A stretch of 38,361 nt of DNA, taken from assembly GCA_012797975.1 (NCBI GenBank), contig JAAZOD010000035.1:1-38361 (forward strand). Direction: 5' to 3'. Below, one piece after another: positions 15,824 to 23,745 of the stretch; position 1 is the stretch's first letter, and each line of letters opens with the position of its first letter. The notes under the pieces are model-generated. The model made no database searches, had not been told where the DNA came from, and was given only the letters and a program-made list of their open reading frames with translations. The position numbers and the translations under genes were made by a program. Source of the stretch: Pelolinea sp. (lineage in GTDB: Bacteria; Chloroflexota; Anaerolineae; Anaerolineales; Anaerolineaceae).

Positions 15824-16164
15824 TTTGTCTCCAAATTTCTTTTGTTTATAAACAATCCACTCCGATGAGAATGATCCTTTTCATTACCCGTATATTTCAT
15901 GCGGTTAGAGCATCCATCCCATCATCCAGGTTCATCAGAAAAATCAACAGCTTTCCAAAAGTACCTGTATCCTTGCTTTCATTTTACTGAAGAGATTTGC
16001 AGAATCTATTTGATGATTGTTAACAAATTACACTCTGACTTTCCATGAAAAATAACCGCTTTAACCCAATTGTGCCAGGGCATAGTTGGAAGACCATCCC
16101 CTCTATTTTTCAGTTTCTGAATCGATGATCCTCTCTGCCCATCACTTTCCTCCTATTTGACACA
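15824..16164. other. AT-rich intergenic region, no gene seen
   Basis: About 340 bp between divergent genes. Apart from TTGACA at 16157-16162, just before the operator-like palindrome, I see no gene, repeat or RNA motif here. Confidence 0.4.
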
Positions 16165-16211
16165 ACATAATGTAAGTTACACTTTACATTATGTAATATT
16201 TATGTTACTAT
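16165..16211 (+). promoter_or_regulatory. Promoter with 11-bp palindromic operator upstream of the membrane protein/XRE pair
   Basis: ACATAATGTAA (16165-16175) and TTACATTATGT (16184-16194) form a perfect 11-bp inverted repeat with an 8-bp spacer. The right arm overlaps TTTACA (16183-16188), which is 17 bp from TACTAT (16206-16211). The operator covering the -35 box suggests repression by the downstream XRE protein. Confidence 0.62.
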
Positions 16212-16247
16212 ATGTACATAATAGATTACACAAGGAGTATATCGGTC

Positions 16248-16745
16248 ATGTCATACCAGGAAAAAAGAACGATCACCAGTGTTTTTGTCGGAGCGGTGGT
16301 ATTAGCTGCCTACTGCATCTATGCATTTGGCCGCTTCAATTCAGGAATGGCTGCCGCAGATGATCTTCGGTTTTGGGCAAGCACCATGCTGATCTTTATT
16401 GGCATAGGCATTGGTGCTGAAATTATCGTTCAAATCATCTTTCATATTATTTTTTCGATCGCGATCGCCATCAAGGAAAATATCCGGGATGAGCAATGCG
16501 ATGAGAAGGAAATTGAAAAAAAGATCGAACGGGAAACCGTGGAAGATGAAAGAGATAAACTGGTCGAACTTAAATCATTGCGGGTTGGATTCACGATTGC
16601 AGGAATAGGGTTTGTCGGCGCTCTTGTCTCGCTGGTTTTGAATAATTCCGCGATGGTGATGCTCAATATCCTGTATCTATCTTTCTGCGTTGGTTCGATC
16701 TGCGAAGGAATTGCCCAATTCTATTATTATCGAATGGGTCTATAG
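16248..16745 (+). CDS. Four-TM membrane protein paired with XRE regulator
   Basis: A 165-residue protein; ATG 16248 has AAGGAG ten bases upstream. Hydrophobic segments lie at about 12-30, 43-72, 112-130 and 134-155. Between TM2 and TM3 is a highly charged cytoplasmic helix (about 75-108, rich in Glu, Lys and Arg) likely to form a coiled coil. The arrangement of small four-TM protein followed at once by a short HTH regulator is common in Firmicutes and Chloroflexota (DUF2178/DUF3796-type pairs); membership of a named family is not certain. The function of these pairs is unknown. Confidence 0.78.
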   Translation: MSYQEKRTITSVFVGAVVLAAYCIYAFGRFNSGMAAADDLRFWASTMLIFIGIGIGAEIIVQIIFHIIFSIAIAIKENIRDEQCDEKEIEKKIERETVEDERDKLVELKSLRVGFTIAGIGFVGALVSLVLNNSAMVMLNILYLSFCVGSICEGIAQFYYYRMGL

Positions 16746-16746
16746 A

Positions 16747-16971
16747 ATGACAAAAAAATTTGAAATAACGAACAATATTCGCAAATTACGGTTTTTTGCT
16801 GATGAAATGACCCAGCAGGAACTAGCGGAAAAAGCCGGCGTTTCAAGGCAAACAATCATAGCAATTGAAGCTGGAAAATATTCACCCTCTTTGGAGCTTG
16901 CATTCCGAATATCGGATGTGTTTGGTGTAAAAATCGGAGAGGTGTTCAGTTACAAAGTACAAGACGATTGA
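16747..16971 (+). CDS. Small XRE-family HTH transcriptional regulator
   Basis: A 74-residue protein consisting almost only of a Cro/C1-type helix-turn-helix: [21 protein letters not shown] at about 21-41, then the [22 protein letters not shown] helix typical of YozG/YgzD-like regulators. Its ATG begins one base after the stop of the membrane-protein gene, so translation is probably coupled. It is the obvious candidate to bind the palindrome in the promoter of its own operon. Confidence 0.92.
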   Translation: MTKKFEITNNIRKLRFFADEMTQQELAEKAGVSRQTIIAIEAGKYSPSLELAFRISDVFGVKIGEVFSYKVQDD

Positions 16972-16988
16972 GGAAATCACAAAAATTA

Positions 16989-17032
16989 AGTAAAGAGAAG
17001 TGTCTTCTGTTTGAATGGCACTTCTCTTTACT
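16989..17032 (+). terminator. Hairpin after the XRE gene, probable terminator
   Basis: A perfect 14-bp stem (16989-17002 with 17019-17032) has a 16-nt loop, 18 bp after the stop. The U-tract is poor, so termination efficiency is uncertain. Confidence 0.6.
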
Positions 17033-17123
17033 CATCGTTCTTTATACCGATAAAACATCCTTTCCTTTTACTCTCCATGTGAATATGGCTCCCTAATGGG
17101 TTTCATCGGTAAGGTCTATTGTA

Positions 17124-17615
17124 TTATTCGGATAGAAATTTCTCCACATCCGCGATGAAACACAGAGTGTTTTCTTCTATTGTTCTTGTCAGCGCATCCA
17201 GGTCGCCAAAATCAGGATCAACCACCAGGATATGCTCCAGAATGGAATCCTTTCCCTCCGTGGTGGGCACCAGGTGATCGCAGTTCCATCCGCTGTCTTT
17301 GAACAGCCGCCAGTACTCCGCCTGGGTTTGTTTATTATACCCACCCAACCATACTTCGAAGCGAAAGGCATCATAGTTGAAAACAACCGCAATCTTTAGT
17401 TTTCGATCTTTGAGCGCTTGAGGGGTGAAAGAAAAATAGGTCATGTCCATATATCCGCAATAGATGCTGCCGGATACAAAATAATTGGGGTATTTGTTCT
17501 TGAAGTATGTCTTCAAGTTCATGATGAAATCCATCAAGCCGCGGTACGCTTGCTGGACCGTTCCCTGTTTTAACAATTCTTTGAATTCCTGCATGTTTTC
17601 TTGAAATGAGCTCAT
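17124..17615 (-). CDS. Conserved hypothetical protein (DUF7000-like)
   Basis: A 163-residue soluble protein with GGAG seven bases before ATG. It contains GTVQQAYRGLMDFIMNLKTYF, then FVSGSIYCGYMDMTYFSFTP, then FRFEVWLGGYNKQTQAEYW. From memory this resembles a conserved Firmicutes/Chloroflexota family annotated DUF7000; I cannot confirm the label. The alpha/beta pattern with a central FRFEVWL strand recalls nuclease-like or DUF-type adaptor folds, but no catalytic motif can be claimed. It is monocistronic. Confidence 0.72.
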   Translation of the reverse strand: MSSFQENMQEFKELLKQGTVQQAYRGLMDFIMNLKTYFKNKYPNYFVSGSIYCGYMDMTYFSFTPQALKDRKLKIAVVFNYDAFRFEVWLGGYNKQTQAEYWRLFKDSGWNCDHLVPTTEGKDSILEHILVVDPDFGDLDALTRTIEENTLCFIADVEKFLSE

Positions 17616-17662
17616 CGTTTATCTCTCCATAGTAATAAATTGTTTTTTATTATCATACTCAT

Positions 17663-17716
17663 CCCCTCCCTTAAAATCCGAAATGCGGATTTTAGGGAAG
17701 GTTGGGAGGGGGGCTC
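17663..17716. repeat. REP-like GC-rich hairpin at the end of the DUF559 fragment
   Basis: AAAATCCG (17673-17680) pairs with CGGATTTT (17686-17693) across five bases. It is flanked by CCCCTCCC on the left and GGGAGGGG on the right, giving a longer interrupted stem. The stop codon of the DUF559 fragment lies inside it. Such CCCTCCC-flanked hairpins often follow DUF559 genes (recollection) and may be a dispersed repeat. Confidence 0.5.
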
Positions 17717-17910
17717 CATTTATTTAATTCTTCCTCTATTCTATCTAAAACTCTTTGAATATTTCCCCACACCATATTATTCCAAAACCGAATAACCCTG
17801 TACCCCCTTAATTCAAAGAACGCAATCCGTTCTGCCTCCTGTTCCTCTTGTTCAGCGTGTTGTCCGCCATCCACTTCGATGATCAACAAAAGCAAACAAT
17901 GATCGTATGA
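17692..17910 (-). pseudogene. C-terminal fragment of a DUF559 (Vsr-like) endonuclease
   Basis: The sequence IIEVDGGQHAEQEEQEAERIAFFELRGYRVIRFWNN is typical of the second half of DUF559 proteins, relatives of the very-short-patch-repair nuclease fold. VDGGQH supplies part of the metal/catalytic site. The usual N-terminal 55-60 residues (the RRLRRE...RRQxPIGxYIVDF part) are missing. The frame is continuous, apart from one TAG, with the upstream hypothetical gene. It is a truncated, presumably inactive remnant; TTG 17895 is the only possible start. Confidence 0.75.
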
Positions 17911-18273
17911 CTACCCGTGAAACACAGAATTGCCGCAGGCGTATATTTTTCCTTCGGTATGCCAAACCCTCACACCGGTAAATGTGTCGGTTGAAAAAAC
18001 CGCCATGACCTGTGCACATAATAACTTGTCAATTACCTTGATGACAAACACGTCGAATTGTTTTATTTCAGCAAGTTCTTGAAGATTCGAAAGGATAATG
18101 GCTTTTATTTCTGTGGAGTTGCCCGAGAACAATTGACGGGAACCCCACGCTCTTCTCAACGAATTATGTTCGTTGAAAACCTCATCCTCGCTGATGTATG
18201 GCGCTTCATCCAATGCTTTTCCCAATAAAATCTCAACCGCTTCTTCTGGGTCTTTGGTTTGTATTTCGTTCAT
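17911..18273 (-). CDS. Hypothetical protein
   Basis: A 120-residue soluble protein of unknown family; AAAGGA lies about 11 bases before ATG. It begins with an acidic helical region (MNEIQTKDPEEAVEILLGKA) and ends in a beta-rich part (FDVFVIKVIDKLLCAQVMAVFSTDTFTGVRVWHTEG). The TAG stop is followed in the same frame by the DUF559 fragment, so its natural C-terminus may have been altered by the deletion that removed the DUF559 N-terminus. Confidence 0.5.
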   Translation of the reverse strand: MNEIQTKDPEEAVEILLGKALDEAPYISEDEVFNEHNSLRRAWGSRQLFSGNSTEIKAIILSNLQELAEIKQFDVFVIKVIDKLLCAQVMAVFSTDTFTGVRVWHTEGKIYACGNSVFHG

Positions 18274-18490
18274 TTTGGTTTTTCCTTTTTCCGTCGAATA
18301 GTGAGGTTAATTAATAATTTGTATTGATCTGATTGGTCTTCCTCTCCACTGCTTGACAGCCAGTATTAGCAGCAAGTGACATGAGCGTGGAATCTTCTCG
18401 GGAGCAGATCCTAATCAAATGTAATTTTTGTTACTTGTTGCTTTCTCACTCTGAAATATTAATTATACATAACAGACAAATTCATACAAT
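18274..18490. other. AT-rich intergenic region, no gene seen
   Basis: It contains the 5' leader of the upstream hypothetical gene. No promoter, repeat or coding signal was recognised. The ORF on the plus strand here lacks a ribosome site and protein-like composition. Confidence 0.35.
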
Positions 18491-18495
18491 TAAAA

Positions 18496-18516
18496 TGCCT
18501 TCCAAAACGGAAGGTA
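18496..18516 (-). terminator. Probable terminator of the decayed DUF35 gene/methyltransferase
   Basis: TGCCTTCC (18496-18503) pairs with GGAAGGTA (18509-18516), the outermost bases by T-A. On the minus strand it is followed by TTTT. It lies about 40 bp past the stop of the DUF35 remnant. Confidence 0.6.
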
Positions 18517-18556
18517 TTTATTTATTGTTCATTGATTGCTACTCACATATCACAAG

Positions 18557-18679
18557 TTACTGAGCTGACAGCACCGGTTTGAACTTGTACCTGTACATCC
18601 GACTCGGTCCACGCCAGTGAAATAAAGATGATACTTTAGCGCGGCACAGCCGTGACGATCCGCCGGATGCGCCAACGCG
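18557..18679 (-). pseudogene. Remnant of a second DUF35/OB-fold gene
   Basis: On the minus strand the last codons read RMYRYKFKPVLSAQ-stop, matching the tail of the intact DUF35 gene 1.1 kb away (MLIYGYKFRPVLRMS). At DNA level 18574-18598 and 19694-19718 agree at about 20 of 25 bases. Between here and the methyltransferase stop, VTRWRIRRI resembles VTRRIRQDG of the intact protein. The rest of the gene is missing. Confidence 0.55.
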
Positions 18680-19426
18680 TCACCGCTGCATCAGAGCGAA
18701 CACACCCCAGCCCAGGTATTCACGCGTGTAAGCGGCGTAGCGCTTAGGTTCCGAGGTCAGTTGGGCGCGAACATCTTTCGTGAGCTCGTCGTTGGGATTG
18801 GCTTCAAGCCATTGGCGCATGGTGAGCCATTTGGCCGCCTCGTATCTGTCCCAGCCGTCTTGATCAGCCAAAACCATTTCAACGACGTCGTAGCCAAGAT
18901 GGTCGAAAAACGTAAGAAGTTCTGGAAGCATGAGAAAGTCGGAGATCGAGTTGGCAAGACATCCCCTGACAACTTCTTCCGTCGGCGGTAACTGCCGCCA
19001 GTACGGCTCGCCGATGAGGATGATCCCTCCGGTACGCAGACTCCGCGTCAGAAGCTCGATTGTGCCGGCTACTCCCCCGGCAATCCAGGTGGCACCGACA
19101 CAGGCTGCCACACTGACCTTCTCATCAGAGACATAACCGGCAGCATCGCCATGGATGAACTTGACTTGATCTGCGACGCCGAGTTCTTCAGCACGAAGTT
19201 TCGCTTGCTCGGTGTACAACTGGCTCATGTCGATGCCGATGCCGATGACACCGTGATCGCGTGCCCAGGTGCACAGCATCTCTCCCGAACCACTGCCGAG
19301 GTCGAGCACTCGGGCCCCCGATTCCAGACGCAGCGCCACACCGAGCGTGGCGAGCTTTTCGGGCGTGATCGGGTTGTGGATACGGTGAGCGCTCTCAGTG
19401 ATGTTGAATATTCGTGGTATGTCCAT
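18680..19426 (-). CDS. Class I SAM-dependent methyltransferase (YjhP-like)
   Basis: A 248-residue methyltransferase. Motif I is VLDLGSGSGEML (40-51) and the acidic end of strand 2 is GIGIDMSQ. HGDAAGYV marks motif II, and a typical GGIILIGEPYWRQ strand follows. The C-terminal half (about 150-248) matches the layout of YjhP-type enzymes, whose substrate is not known. AAGGAG lies 12 bases before ATG. The gene sits between an intact DUF35 gene and a DUF35 remnant, suggesting insertion or rearrangement. Its base composition (many CG-rich codons) differs somewhat from the AT-rich genes on its downstream side. Confidence 0.88.
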   Translation of the reverse strand: MDIPRIFNITESAHRIHNPITPEKLATLGVALRLESGARVLDLGSGSGEMLCTWARDHGVIGIGIDMSQLYTEQAKLRAEELGVADQVKFIHGDAAGYVSDEKVSVAACVGATWIAGGVAGTIELLTRSLRTGGIILIGEPYWRQLPPTEEVVRGCLANSISDFLMLPELLTFFDHLGYDVVEMVLADQDGWDRYEAAKWLTMRQWLEANPNDELTKDVRAQLTSEPKRYAAYTREYLGWGVFALMQR

Positions 19427-19616
19427 TGTGGAAAAACTCCTTACGGGTGAATAGACTCGGTCATGGCCTAATGGCTTGCGTTAGGTAGAAGGGTGGGTTG
19501 GCAACCACCCTATTACTCAATACTACCCTTTTCCAGCATGTGGGTGGGCATGGATTCAATTAGGAAAATTATCCCTCACTTGTTAATTCTACTCCCGAAA
19601 ATAATCCGCCAATTAC

Positions 19617-19650
19617 AAAAACGCCCTCCATTTCTGGAGAGCGCTTTTTT
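19617..19650. terminator. Terminator of the HMG-CoA operon
   Basis: CGCCCTCCA (19622-19630) pairs with TGGAGAGCG (19635-19643) with one mismatch and a four-base loop. T5 follows on the minus strand and T6 on plus. It lies 30 bp after the DUF35 stop. Confidence 0.82.
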
Positions 19651-19676
19651 CTCGTCTAAAACCGCCACTGATAGTA

Positions 19677-20081
19677 TTAGCTCATTCGTAAAACCGGCCT
19701 GAACTTATACCCGTAGATTAACATTCCCCTTTCATCCCCATCCTGGCGGATGCGGCGGGTGACCATCTCCACCGGTGTGCCGATCTTCACTTCACGCTCG
19801 CCCACATCGGTGAGCTGGGCGGTGATGATGGGGCCTTCATCCAGCTTCACCAGTGCCACCGTGTAAGGAGCATTTTCCTCAAAACCGGCCGGCACGCTGT
19901 GCAAGGTGGTGAAGGAATATACCTCCCCTTTTCCACTGAACTTGAAAGCGGTCTTGGCTTCCCCGCCGCATTCGGGGCATACGTCGCGCGCGGGGAAGAT
20001 CTTGGCTTGGCAGTGCGGGCATACCTCACCCACCAGGGCAAGGCGCTGTTTTTGTAATCTCCAATGTCGCGGTATTTCCAT
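19677..20081 (-). CDS. DUF35 Zn-ribbon/OB-fold acyl-CoA-associated protein
   Basis: A 134-residue protein. Its N-terminal rubredoxin-like zinc ribbon has C21-x2-C24 and C35-x2-C38. An OB-fold follows (about 48-134), with GKGEVYSFTTLHS and the C-terminal YGYKFRPVL. In archaea the homologous protein bridges acetoacetyl-CoA thiolase and HMG-CoA synthase in one complex and channels the CoA intermediate. In actinobacterial steroid degradation, DUF35 domains partner thiolase-fold aldolases. It is the last gene of the operon, 84 bp after the thiolase-fold gene, with GAAGGAG ten bases before ATG. It is expected to bind the thiolase-fold protein and perhaps HMG-CoA synthase. Confidence 0.92.
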   Translation of the reverse strand: MEIPRHWRLQKQRLALVGEVCPHCQAKIFPARDVCPECGGEAKTAFKFSGKGEVYSFTTLHSVPAGFEENAPYTVALVKLDEGPIITAQLTDVGEREVKIGTPVEMVTRRIRQDGDERGMLIYGYKFRPVLRMS

Positions 20082-20165
20082 TCGTACTCACTCCTTCATA
20101 AGAGTGAAACAAGTGTACAGATGGAATCCTCTCAAAACCTATCAGATTCTGGATTGGAAGAAGAC

Positions 20166-21317
20166 TCACATTTTTCGCAAAATATGGGTGATGACGCTGG
20201 CTGCCGCGCCGCTGATCGCCTGCGTCATGGCCACCTGCGCGCTGGCGATTTGGTTCCGCCCGGCTTCTCCGCGCAATTGCTGAACCGCATCCAGCACCTG
20301 ATACGCACCCGCCGCACCGGGGGCAAAGCCATGTGCCTTGATGCCGCCCAATGTGGCAACGGGCAGCCGGCCAGTCAATGCCAGATTGTCCAGGGTGGCA
20401 AACTGCCAGCCCCTGCCGCGTTCAGCAAACCCACCCGCTTCCAGGGATAACATCCCGTAGATGGAGGGGGTATCCCAACACTCGAAGAGATCCAGACAAT
20501 CACGCGTAAGTTTCGCTTTTTCCAGTGCCTTGGTGGTGCTGATGTGCACCGCATCGAACGCCAGCGGGTCAGCCCGGTCGTGAACCGCCAGGGTATCGGT
20601 GGCGATCTCTGACGCACTGATTAACACTGCTTTCTGCCCATCCCGCAGCAGCTTCCGGTTCACCAGCACCAGGGCTGCAGCCCCATCGGCAAAAGTGGGC
20701 ACATCATACAGAGAAAGTGGAACGCTCACCATGGGGGCTTTTCCATAACTATCCAAATCGACGTTCTTTCGATACATAGCAAAAGGATTGTTCACTCCAT
20801 TGGCGTGCGCCGTGATCGGAAAACTGGCAAAGCTCTCGCACGGGGCATGGTATTGGTCAAGGTAGCGCTGCATGAGCAGTCCAGCCATGCCATTGGGGGT
20901 TAGCCCCTGCATTCCCTCAAAATCAGTATCGCCGCTCTGCGCAGCAAACGCTTCGATCTCATCACCGACCATATCGGTCATCTTTTCCAAGCCCACCACC
21001 ACCACACAATCCGCCATGTTTGAGGTGATGGCCAGATAGCCCATGTGCAGTGCGGCAGCGCCCGATGCTTCCCCTGCTTCGACAGTGGTACCTTCCAATC
21101 CATGCAGTCCGGCAGCATCACACACCAGCGCCCCCAGATTGGCTTGATGGGAAATGGAGGAAGCCAAAAAATTGCCGATATACACGATCTCCGGCTGGGG
21201 ATCACCGGCATCCTTCAATGCCGCGCGGATAGCTTTGCTGCTGAGAGCAGCCAGTGATTGATCCCAATGCTCCCCCACCGCCACCTGTCCGATGCCTGTG
21301 ATATACACCTTTTCCAT
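20166..21317 (-). CDS. Thiolase-fold protein lacking thiolase catalytic residues
   Basis: A 383-residue protein colinear with archaeal/SCP-x-type thiolases from VYITGIGQVAVG to the C-terminus. All catalytic motifs are changed. The nucleophile motif, normally EAACASG, reads EAGEASG, with Glu83 at the Cys position. The HDxF motif reads FECW (278-281). GHPxGATG reads GFAPGAAG (330-337). The C-terminal HNxGG or CxHxxGG loop reads TQAISG. The fold-defining stretches (SGAAALHMGY, FADGAAALVLVN and GGIKAHG) remain, so the gene is not decaying. It starts seven bases after the HMG-CoA synthase stop. By context it should complex with synthase and DUF35. It is either a scaffold or an enzyme with different chemistry, such as a retro-aldolase; acetoacetyl-CoA thiolase activity is unlikely. 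Confidence 0.9.
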   Translation of the reverse strand: MEKVYITGIGQVAVGEHWDQSLAALSSKAIRAALKDAGDPQPEIVYIGNFLASSISHQANLGALVCDAAGLHGLEGTTVEAGEASGAAALHMGYLAITSNMADCVVVVGLEKMTDMVGDEIEAFAAQSGDTDFEGMQGLTPNGMAGLLMQRYLDQYHAPCESFASFPITAHANGVNNPFAMYRKNVDLDSYGKAPMVSVPLSLYDVPTFADGAAALVLVNRKLLRDGQKAVLISASEIATDTLAVHDRADPLAFDAVHISTTKALEKAKLTRDCLDLFECWDTPSIYGMLSLEAGGFAERGRGWQFATLDNLALTGRLPVATLGGIKAHGFAPGAAGAYQVLDAVQQLRGEAGRNQIASAQVAMTQAISGAAASVITHILRKM

Positions 21318-21324
21318 AACTGAC

Positions 21325-22395
21325 CTACTTCATCACGATCTTGCCGCGGTAGCGCGCGTAGGTGGCATAATCGATCTCAATACGCCGTTCAATATATTGC
21401 TGAGTGAGGGGGGCCTTGTTACGCCGTTCTTCGATCAGGTCGGTCACGCGCATGTCAAAGGCATCCGAACCGGCGCCTGAGCCATACGAAACCACCAGAA
21501 TACGATCGCCCGGTTTGGCGATATCCAGCACAGCAGTCAGCCCCACCAGCGATGCTCCGGCATAGGTATTGCCGATAACGGGAGAAAGCAGACCGGTTTC
21601 GATCTGTTCCTTACTGAAACCAAGTTCCCTGGCGACCCGCTGGGGAAACTTGGTATTGGGCTGATGAAAGACTGCAAAAGCATAATCGGCAGCCGTCGTG
21701 CCAAGCTGGCTGAGCATGGTCTGTGCCGCTGCAGTGACGTGTTTGAAATAGGCCGGTTCCCCCGTGAAACGCTGCCCGTGTTCCGGATAGACCTGATGCT
21801 GGCGGCGCCAGAAGTCGGGGGTATCGGTCACATAAGAATAGGATGCAGCGATGGTTGCCAGAGCATTTTCAGCCGGACCGATAACGAAGGCCGCTCCACC
21901 AGCGGCAGCGGTGAACTCGAGCGCATCACCCGGTTTGCCCTGTGCGGTATCCGCCCCAATGGCCAGCGCATAATCACCCATTTTCGATCCGACCAATGCC
22001 ATGGCTGCCACCACCGCTTCCGTTCCGGCTTTGCAGGCAAACTCCAGGTCCGCCGCCTGTATATGCTCCGAAGCGCCGATCGCTTCAGCCACAACCGTGG
22101 AACTGGGTTTCACCACGTACGGATGCGACTCGGAACCGACCCACACCGCGCGTAATTTCTGCGCATCGATCCCAGCGCGTGCCAGTGCGTTGCGGGCTGC
22201 TTCAATGGAAATGGTGATGGTATCTTCGTCCAAACCCGGCACCGCTTTTTCTTTGACCGGTGCACCGCCTTCATCGCCTGCCCAGATGCGCAGGATCTCA
22301 CTGGCCGGCAGGCGGTATTGCGGAATATACACTCCATAACCAACAATGCCCACTGCCCGGGCTGGTTTTAATAATAAATTTTCCCTATCGTTCAC
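21325..22395 (-). CDS. Archaeal-type hydroxymethylglutaryl-CoA synthase
   Basis: A 356-residue HMG-CoA synthase, condensing acetyl-CoA with acetoacetyl-CoA. Archaeal-type features are [10 protein letters not shown] (19-28), [17 protein letters not shown] with the catalytic acid, [12 protein letters not shown] with nucleophile C121, FHQPN with H244, and [10 protein letters not shown] near the end. All catalytic residues are present. I place the start at GTG 22395: GGAG lies seven bases upstream and GTGA overlaps the reductase stop by four bases. An ATG four codons upstream has no ribosome site. Together with the reductase it should make mevalonate; the remaining mevalonate genes are outside the window. 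Confidence 0.93.
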   Translation of the reverse strand: MNDRENLLLKPARAVGIVGYGVYIPQYRLPASEILRIWAGDEGGAPVKEKAVPGLDEDTITISIEAARNALARAGIDAQKLRAVWVGSESHPYVVKPSSTVVAEAIGASEHIQAADLEFACKAGTEAVVAAMALVGSKMGDYALAIGADTAQGKPGDALEFTAAAGGAAFVIGPAENALATIAASYSYVTDTPDFWRRQHQVYPEHGQRFTGEPAYFKHVTAAAQTMLSQLGTTAADYAFAVFHQPNTKFPQRVARELGFSKEQIETGLLSPVIGNTYAGASLVGLTAVLDIAKPGDRILVVSYGSGAGSDAFDMRVTDLIEERRNKAPLTQQYIERRIEIDYATYARYRGKIVMK

Positions 22396-23669
22396 TGTTC
22401 GCTCCATTCGTTCAAAATCGCGATCGCACGATCGATGCGGATATTTCCTTCATTCACAAGCTGCTCTGCCAGCGCCGCCACCTTTTCAGGCGGTGCACCG
22501 GCTGCCGCCGCCACCTGCCGGGCATGCAGCGCCATGTGCCCGCGTTGGATGCCTTCGGTGGCCAACGCCCTCAACGCCCCCAGATTTTGTGCCAACCCGA
22601 CCGAAACGATGATCTCCGCCAGGTCGGATGCCTTTTGAACATTCATTAATTTCAAGACAGCCCGTGCCGTAGGATGAACACGGGTCGCTCCGCCCACAAT
22701 CCCGACCGCCATGGGCATCTCCAGTTCACCCCGTAAAGCACCTTTTTCATCCACCGACCAAGTGCTCAAGCTGGTATAGCTTCCATTGCGCGCCGCATAA
22801 GCATGCGCCCCGGCCTCCACCGCCCGCCAGTCATTCCCGCTGGCGATCACCACCGCGTCCACGCCATTCATGATGCCTTTGTTGTGGGTGGCCGCGCGAT
22901 ACGGATCGGCCGCGGCAAATGCCCAAGCTTCGATGATGCGATCGCGCACCTCCGTGCCGCCAAACTGATCGAAAGCCAGCGCTTCGGCCGGAATCGTGCA
23001 GGTGGCCCTTACCAGGCGTCGATCTGCCAGATTGGAAAGGATGCGCAGCAGCACTCTGCCGCCAGTGATCTTTTCCACCAGCGGGCTGATGCGCTCCAGG
23101 GCAGTGTTCACCGCATTGGCGCCCATGGCATCGCGCACATCCAGGATCAGATGCAGCACCAGAAAACTTCCAATGGCTGAATCAGCAATGACGCGCACCT
23201 GCACATCCTTCGGTCCGCCACCCATCCTTGCCAGCACGGGGTCGGTTTGTGCAGCCAGGTCCATGATCTCCGCCTTGGCACTGCGCAACGCTTTTTCCGC
23301 TGCCGCGCTATCGCTCACATCCAGAATCTGAAGCTGGCCGATCATCTCCTGCGCTCCGGCTTTTGCTGTAAAGCCACCACCCGCCTGGGCTAATTTGGCC
23401 ATGAATGAAGCCGCCGCCACCACCGAGGGTTCTTCCACTGCCATCGGCACCAGCACCGGTCGTCCGTTGACCACAAAATGTTGGGCAATGCCCAGCGGCA
23501 AACCAAAGACGCCGATTCCATTTTCGATCATCAGGTCCGCCTGCGCAGTGGATAAACCACCCTGTGGGTCAAAGACCGTCAGCTCTTCTTTGGTTAAATC
23601 CGAATTCGCCTGCAAGTGCTGCAGGCGTTCAGCAAGATCCATCTGGTAAAACTTCTTTTCATCCGGCAT
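22392..23669 (-). CDS. mvaA: Class II hydroxymethylglutaryl-CoA reductase
   Basis: A 425-residue HMG-CoA reductase of the soluble bacterial class II type, the family's normal length. Signature segments are [12 protein letters not shown] (49-60), [13 protein letters not shown] with the catalytic Glu (79 or 80), [18 protein letters not shown] with K264, GND with D280, and [10 protein letters not shown] with H378. There is no membrane anchor. It reduces HMG-CoA to mevalonate, or runs in reverse in mevalonate catabolism. As first gene of the four-gene operon it overlaps the synthase by four bases. Cofactor preference (NADH or NADPH) cannot be stated safely. Confidence 0.95.
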   Translation of the reverse strand: MPDEKKFYQMDLAERLQHLQANSDLTKEELTVFDPQGGLSTAQADLMIENGIGVFGLPLGIAQHFVVNGRPVLVPMAVEEPSVVAAASFMAKLAQAGGGFTAKAGAQEMIGQLQILDVSDSAAAEKALRSAKAEIMDLAAQTDPVLARMGGGPKDVQVRVIADSAIGSFLVLHLILDVRDAMGANAVNTALERISPLVEKITGGRVLLRILSNLADRRLVRATCTIPAEALAFDQFGGTEVRDRIIEAWAFAAADPYRAATHNKGIMNGVDAVVIASGNDWRAVEAGAHAYAARNGSYTSLSTWSVDEKGALRGELEMPMAVGIVGGATRVHPTARAVLKLMNVQKASDLAEIIVSVGLAQNLGALRALATEGIQRGHMALHARQVAAAAGAPPEKVAALAEQLVNEGNIRIDRAIAILNEWSEQ

Positions 23670-23745
23670 TCTTCAAATTCTTCTCTTCCGACAAACGTTC
23701 GCTCTATCATACAGAACGAACACTGGCAAAAGCTATCAGATCCTA

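Noticed and set aside
16157-16162. TTGACA as the -35 of the XRE operon
   Set aside because: No -10 box stands 16-18 bp downstream; the TTTACA/TACTAT pair with 17-bp spacing fits better.
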